A model generated the notes under the pieces. It did not search any database, had not been told where the DNA came from, and saw only the letters and a list, made by a program, of their open reading frames with translations. Below are positions 19,918 through 21,714 of a stretch of DNA of 21,714 bases, one piece after another. The stretch lies in the NCBI GenBank assembly GCA_904501845.1, contig CAJGCH010000018.1, positions 1 to 21,714 on the forward strand. Reading direction: 5' to 3'. How positions within the stretch are numbered: the first letter of the stretch is position 1; every line of letters begins with the position of its first letter. The DNA comes from an uncultured Bacillaceae bacterium. GTDB taxonomy: Bacteria; Bacillota; Bacilli; Bacillales; Pradoshiaceae. Position numbers and translations under genes: made by a program.

Positions 19918-21408
19918 TTATTGCAGCAAATTGGCCACTTGATTAACATATTTCGATAAGGTGGATACAGATACACCATACATATTGGCTATTTCCTTTT
20001 GCGGAATTTTCTCTCCGCGAAGCTTATGCCACTCATATTCTATCGCCGCTGCCCAAGCCTTCGCATTCCTGAACCTTAGGCCATTTTCCTTTCCTTCCAC
20101 ATAGACGGAAAACCACAGCAAGTATAGGCCTGATTCAATCAAACGGACTGGATAGTGGCGATTATATAATAATTCAGCCACCTCGCCCCCGAAAAAGACG
20201 GTTGGATCAGCAAATTCAATACTTTTCTTGTATAATAACTCCTCCTGCTGGAACTTCTCATTCTCCAGATACAAAGGATGATGCTTGATCATCGGCAAGG
20301 CTTTCGAACGGCTCGATAAGAACAAGCCAAAAAGACGCTCCTCCGGATAGTCGCTCTCAAGCTTCTTCAAGATTGTTGGCGCATGCTCCTCAAAGCTCAT
20401 CTCAAAATCCTCTGTGAGCTCATTCCATGGCTCAAGCCCCTCCTTATCAGGACTAAGAACCTCAACCTTCTTCCAAGCCTTACGAGCAGCCTCAACATTC
20501 CCAATCTGGTAAGCGGATTTACTCAACCAATAATAGAAGGTCCCATCACCCTCATAGCCTTTCTTCTCCAGCACACGAAGCCATTGATACGCCTCTTCAT
20601 AAAAGCCCGTAAGCGCAAATGTCGCGCCAAGCTTCAATAAATGCTCATCAAGAAACGGTCTAACCTTCCGCAAAAGCTCATACACCTCACGGACCTTCTC
20701 ATCCCGCATCTGATAATGGTAAAAAACCATCCCATTGCATAGCGCATGCAAATTGCCCGGATTCTTCTCAAGCACCCGGTCTAGCGTCTCAAACGCTTCA
20801 TCTGTCTTCCCAACATAAAAATACGCCAGAGCCAGATTATTATACGCTGACCAAAACTCCGAATATGTTTCAATCATATCCTCAAGCCTCTCAACTGCCT
20901 TCACGAAATTCCCCGCCTCAAGCAATCTTCGAGCCTCATCCTGGCGCATCATCAAATCATCCTGATACTCAAGCGTTTCCTCTGTCTCATCCGTCTCAAA
21001 TGTAATCAAATCAAGAAGATCCTCAGCATCCTCGCTAAACTCCCCGAACTCATCCCGCTCCAAATACTCATTCGCATGCTTATAAGCTTCCTTAAACAAG
21101 CCCATATGCGCAAAATTATTAGCTAGCAAATAGTGACATTCCGTCATAAAAGGATCCAAGTCCTGTAGTATATTCAATAGCAGCTGGTTTGAAAACTGAT
21201 ACTCCCCCAGCTCCGTGCAAATCACCGCAAGCTGGCAAGCAATCATCGGCTCATCCGGCTCCAGCTGATACGCACGATTCATGTATTTCTTCGCTTTATA
21301 TAAATCCCTGCGCTGAAAAGCCTTTATCCCTTTCGTAAAATAAAACTCTCCAGTCGGGTTAAATGACACAACATTAGCGTTTTTTACCCAATTAGAATTT
21401 TTCCCCAT
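19918..21408 (-). CDS. yvcD: TPR-repeat protein with C-terminal helix-turn-helix (YvcD-like)
   Basis: A 496-residue, probably cytoplasmic protein with no signal peptide. Residues ~20-330 contain several tetratricopeptide repeats (FTKGIKAFQRRDLYKAKKYM, SAYNNLALAYFYVGKTDEAF, LGATFALTGFYEEAYQWL), interrupted by a very acidic stretch (DLITFETDETEETLE). Residues ~360-460 are a region I do not recognise. The last ~30 residues (IPQKEIANMYGVSVSTLSKY) read as a helix-turn-helix. The length fits the Bacillus YvcD family (~484), which sits next to trxB in B. subtilis. The ATG at 21406-21408 has GGAGG 5 nt upstream. Its function is unknown; the TPRs suggest a scaffold and the HTH a possible DNA-binding role. 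Confidence 0.88.
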   Translation of the reverse strand: MGKNSNWVKNANVVSFNPTGEFYFTKGIKAFQRRDLYKAKKYMNRAYQLEPDEPMIACQLAVICTELGEYQFSNQLLLNILQDLDPFMTECHYLLANNFAHMGLFKEAYKHANEYLERDEFGEFSEDAEDLLDLITFETDETEETLEYQDDLMMRQDEARRLLEAGNFVKAVERLEDMIETYSEFWSAYNNLALAYFYVGKTDEAFETLDRVLEKNPGNLHALCNGMVFYHYQMRDEKVREVYELLRKVRPFLDEHLLKLGATFALTGFYEEAYQWLRVLEKKGYEGDGTFYYWLSKSAYQIGNVEAARKAWKKVEVLSPDKEGLEPWNELTEDFEMSFEEHAPTILKKLESDYPEERLFGLFLSSRSKALPMIKHHPLYLENEKFQQEELLYKKSIEFADPTVFFGGEVAELLYNRHYPVRLIESGLYLLWFSVYVEGKENGLRFRNAKAWAAAIEYEWHKLRGEKIPQKEIANMYGVSVSTLSKYVNQVANLLQ

Positions 21409-21443
21409 CTAGTCCTCCAAAAGACTTATTGTTTAACCCATAA

Positions 21444-21472
21444 ATTATACCATATTCGGAGAGTTATAGAAA
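21444..21472 (-). promoter_or_regulatory. Extended -10 sigma-A promoter of yvcD
   Basis: Minus-strand TGG-TATAAT (21444-21452), with a weak -35 TTTCTA (21467-21472) at 17-nt spacing; start expected near 21437, about 30 nt before the yvcD ATG. Confidence 0.65.
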
Positions 21473-21524
21473 GGAAAGGAGACCGTGGAAGAGGGAAGGG
21501 TGATATATGCGGGCTTGTGGGCTT

Positions 21525-21714
21525 CGGCCAACTTTTGACCACGCTTTATACCTTTTGCATGGGTGAAGGGTGGGCTTTCTCTGACGACTCCCGCCTTTTG
21601 ACCACCTTTTCCCCACCCTTCATATCCTTTGCATGGGCATAGGGTGGGGATTGCCTGGCTTCTCCCGCCTTTCGACCACCTTTTCCCCACCCTTCATACC
21701 CTTTGCATGAGCAA
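21525..21714. repeat. Degenerate palindromic tandem repeat, unit about 63-74 bp
   Basis: GACCAC recurs at 21537, 21600 and 21674, each time followed by TTTGCATG (with GGG in two copies) and, in the first two copies, by AGGGTGGG and CTCCCG. Copy 3 is cut by the window edge; 21490-21532 looks like a decayed earlier copy. Copy 2 contains a perfect 9-bp inverted repeat, CCCCACCCT (21611-21619) with AGGGTGGGG (21641-21649). The minus strand reads open across it (21445-21690), but that product only mirrors the repeat and I do not call it a gene. It resembles intergenic repeat families of Bacillaceae; whether it is mobile is unknown. Confidence 0.75.

Noticed and set aside
21445..21690. 81-codon open frame on the minus strand at the right end
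   Set aside because: Its product only repeats the translated intergenic repeat (two copies of a GYEGWGKGGQKAG-like block); no start signal.

Overview
The window is chromosomal DNA of a low-to-moderate G+C, endospore-former-like Firmicute, most likely Bacillaceae (Bacillus sensu lato). The evidence is the gene order cggR-gapA-pgk-tpiA-gpmI-eno, the yvcD-trxB-yvcI-rapZ-glmR-whiA-crh cluster, Crh (a paralogue restricted to Bacillus and relatives), a CtsR operator in front of clpP, strong AGGAGG-type ribosome binding sites and U-tailed intrinsic terminators. I cannot name the species. No prophage, IS element, CRISPR array or rRNA is visible.

Layout. Positions 1-6600 (minus strand) hold the lower-glycolysis operon under the repressor CggR: cggR, gapA, pgk, tpiA, gpmI and the first 200 codons of eno, which runs off the left edge. 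A CggR operator and a sigma-A promoter precede cggR, and a strong terminator after gapA separates cggR-gapA from the rest. Positions 6671-8252 (minus) hold sigma-54 (rpoN/sigL) followed by a small glutaredoxin-like protein. Positions 8456-9538 (minus) hold a manganese catalase and a tRNA-Arg(CCG).

Positions 9749-14830 are on the plus strand: clpP with its CtsR operator; an APC-family amino-acid antiporter; and a secreted M6 metalloprotease of the immune inhibitor A family. Each has its own terminator. Positions 14871-21472 (minus) hold yvcD (TPR), trxB, yvcI (Nudix), rapZ, glmR, whiA and crh. These link redox, cell-wall precursor control and carbon-catabolite signalling. A terminator after trxB and a promoter before yvcI split this block. 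The last ~190 bases are degenerate palindromic repeats.

The main discovery candidate is the 5' leader of the APC antiporter (about 10625-10828). It has an extended -10 promoter, a well-initiated 14-codon ORF ending YRHRHHHNS, a stable hairpin, an intrinsic terminator with a six-U tail and competing antiterminator pairings. This is the architecture of a translation-coupled attenuator that senses histidine (or His/Arg), which is unusual in Bacillaceae, where T-boxes and riboswitches usually do this work. A second notable arrangement is the cggR promoter, whose -10 box lies in the loop of the terminator of the preceding operon.
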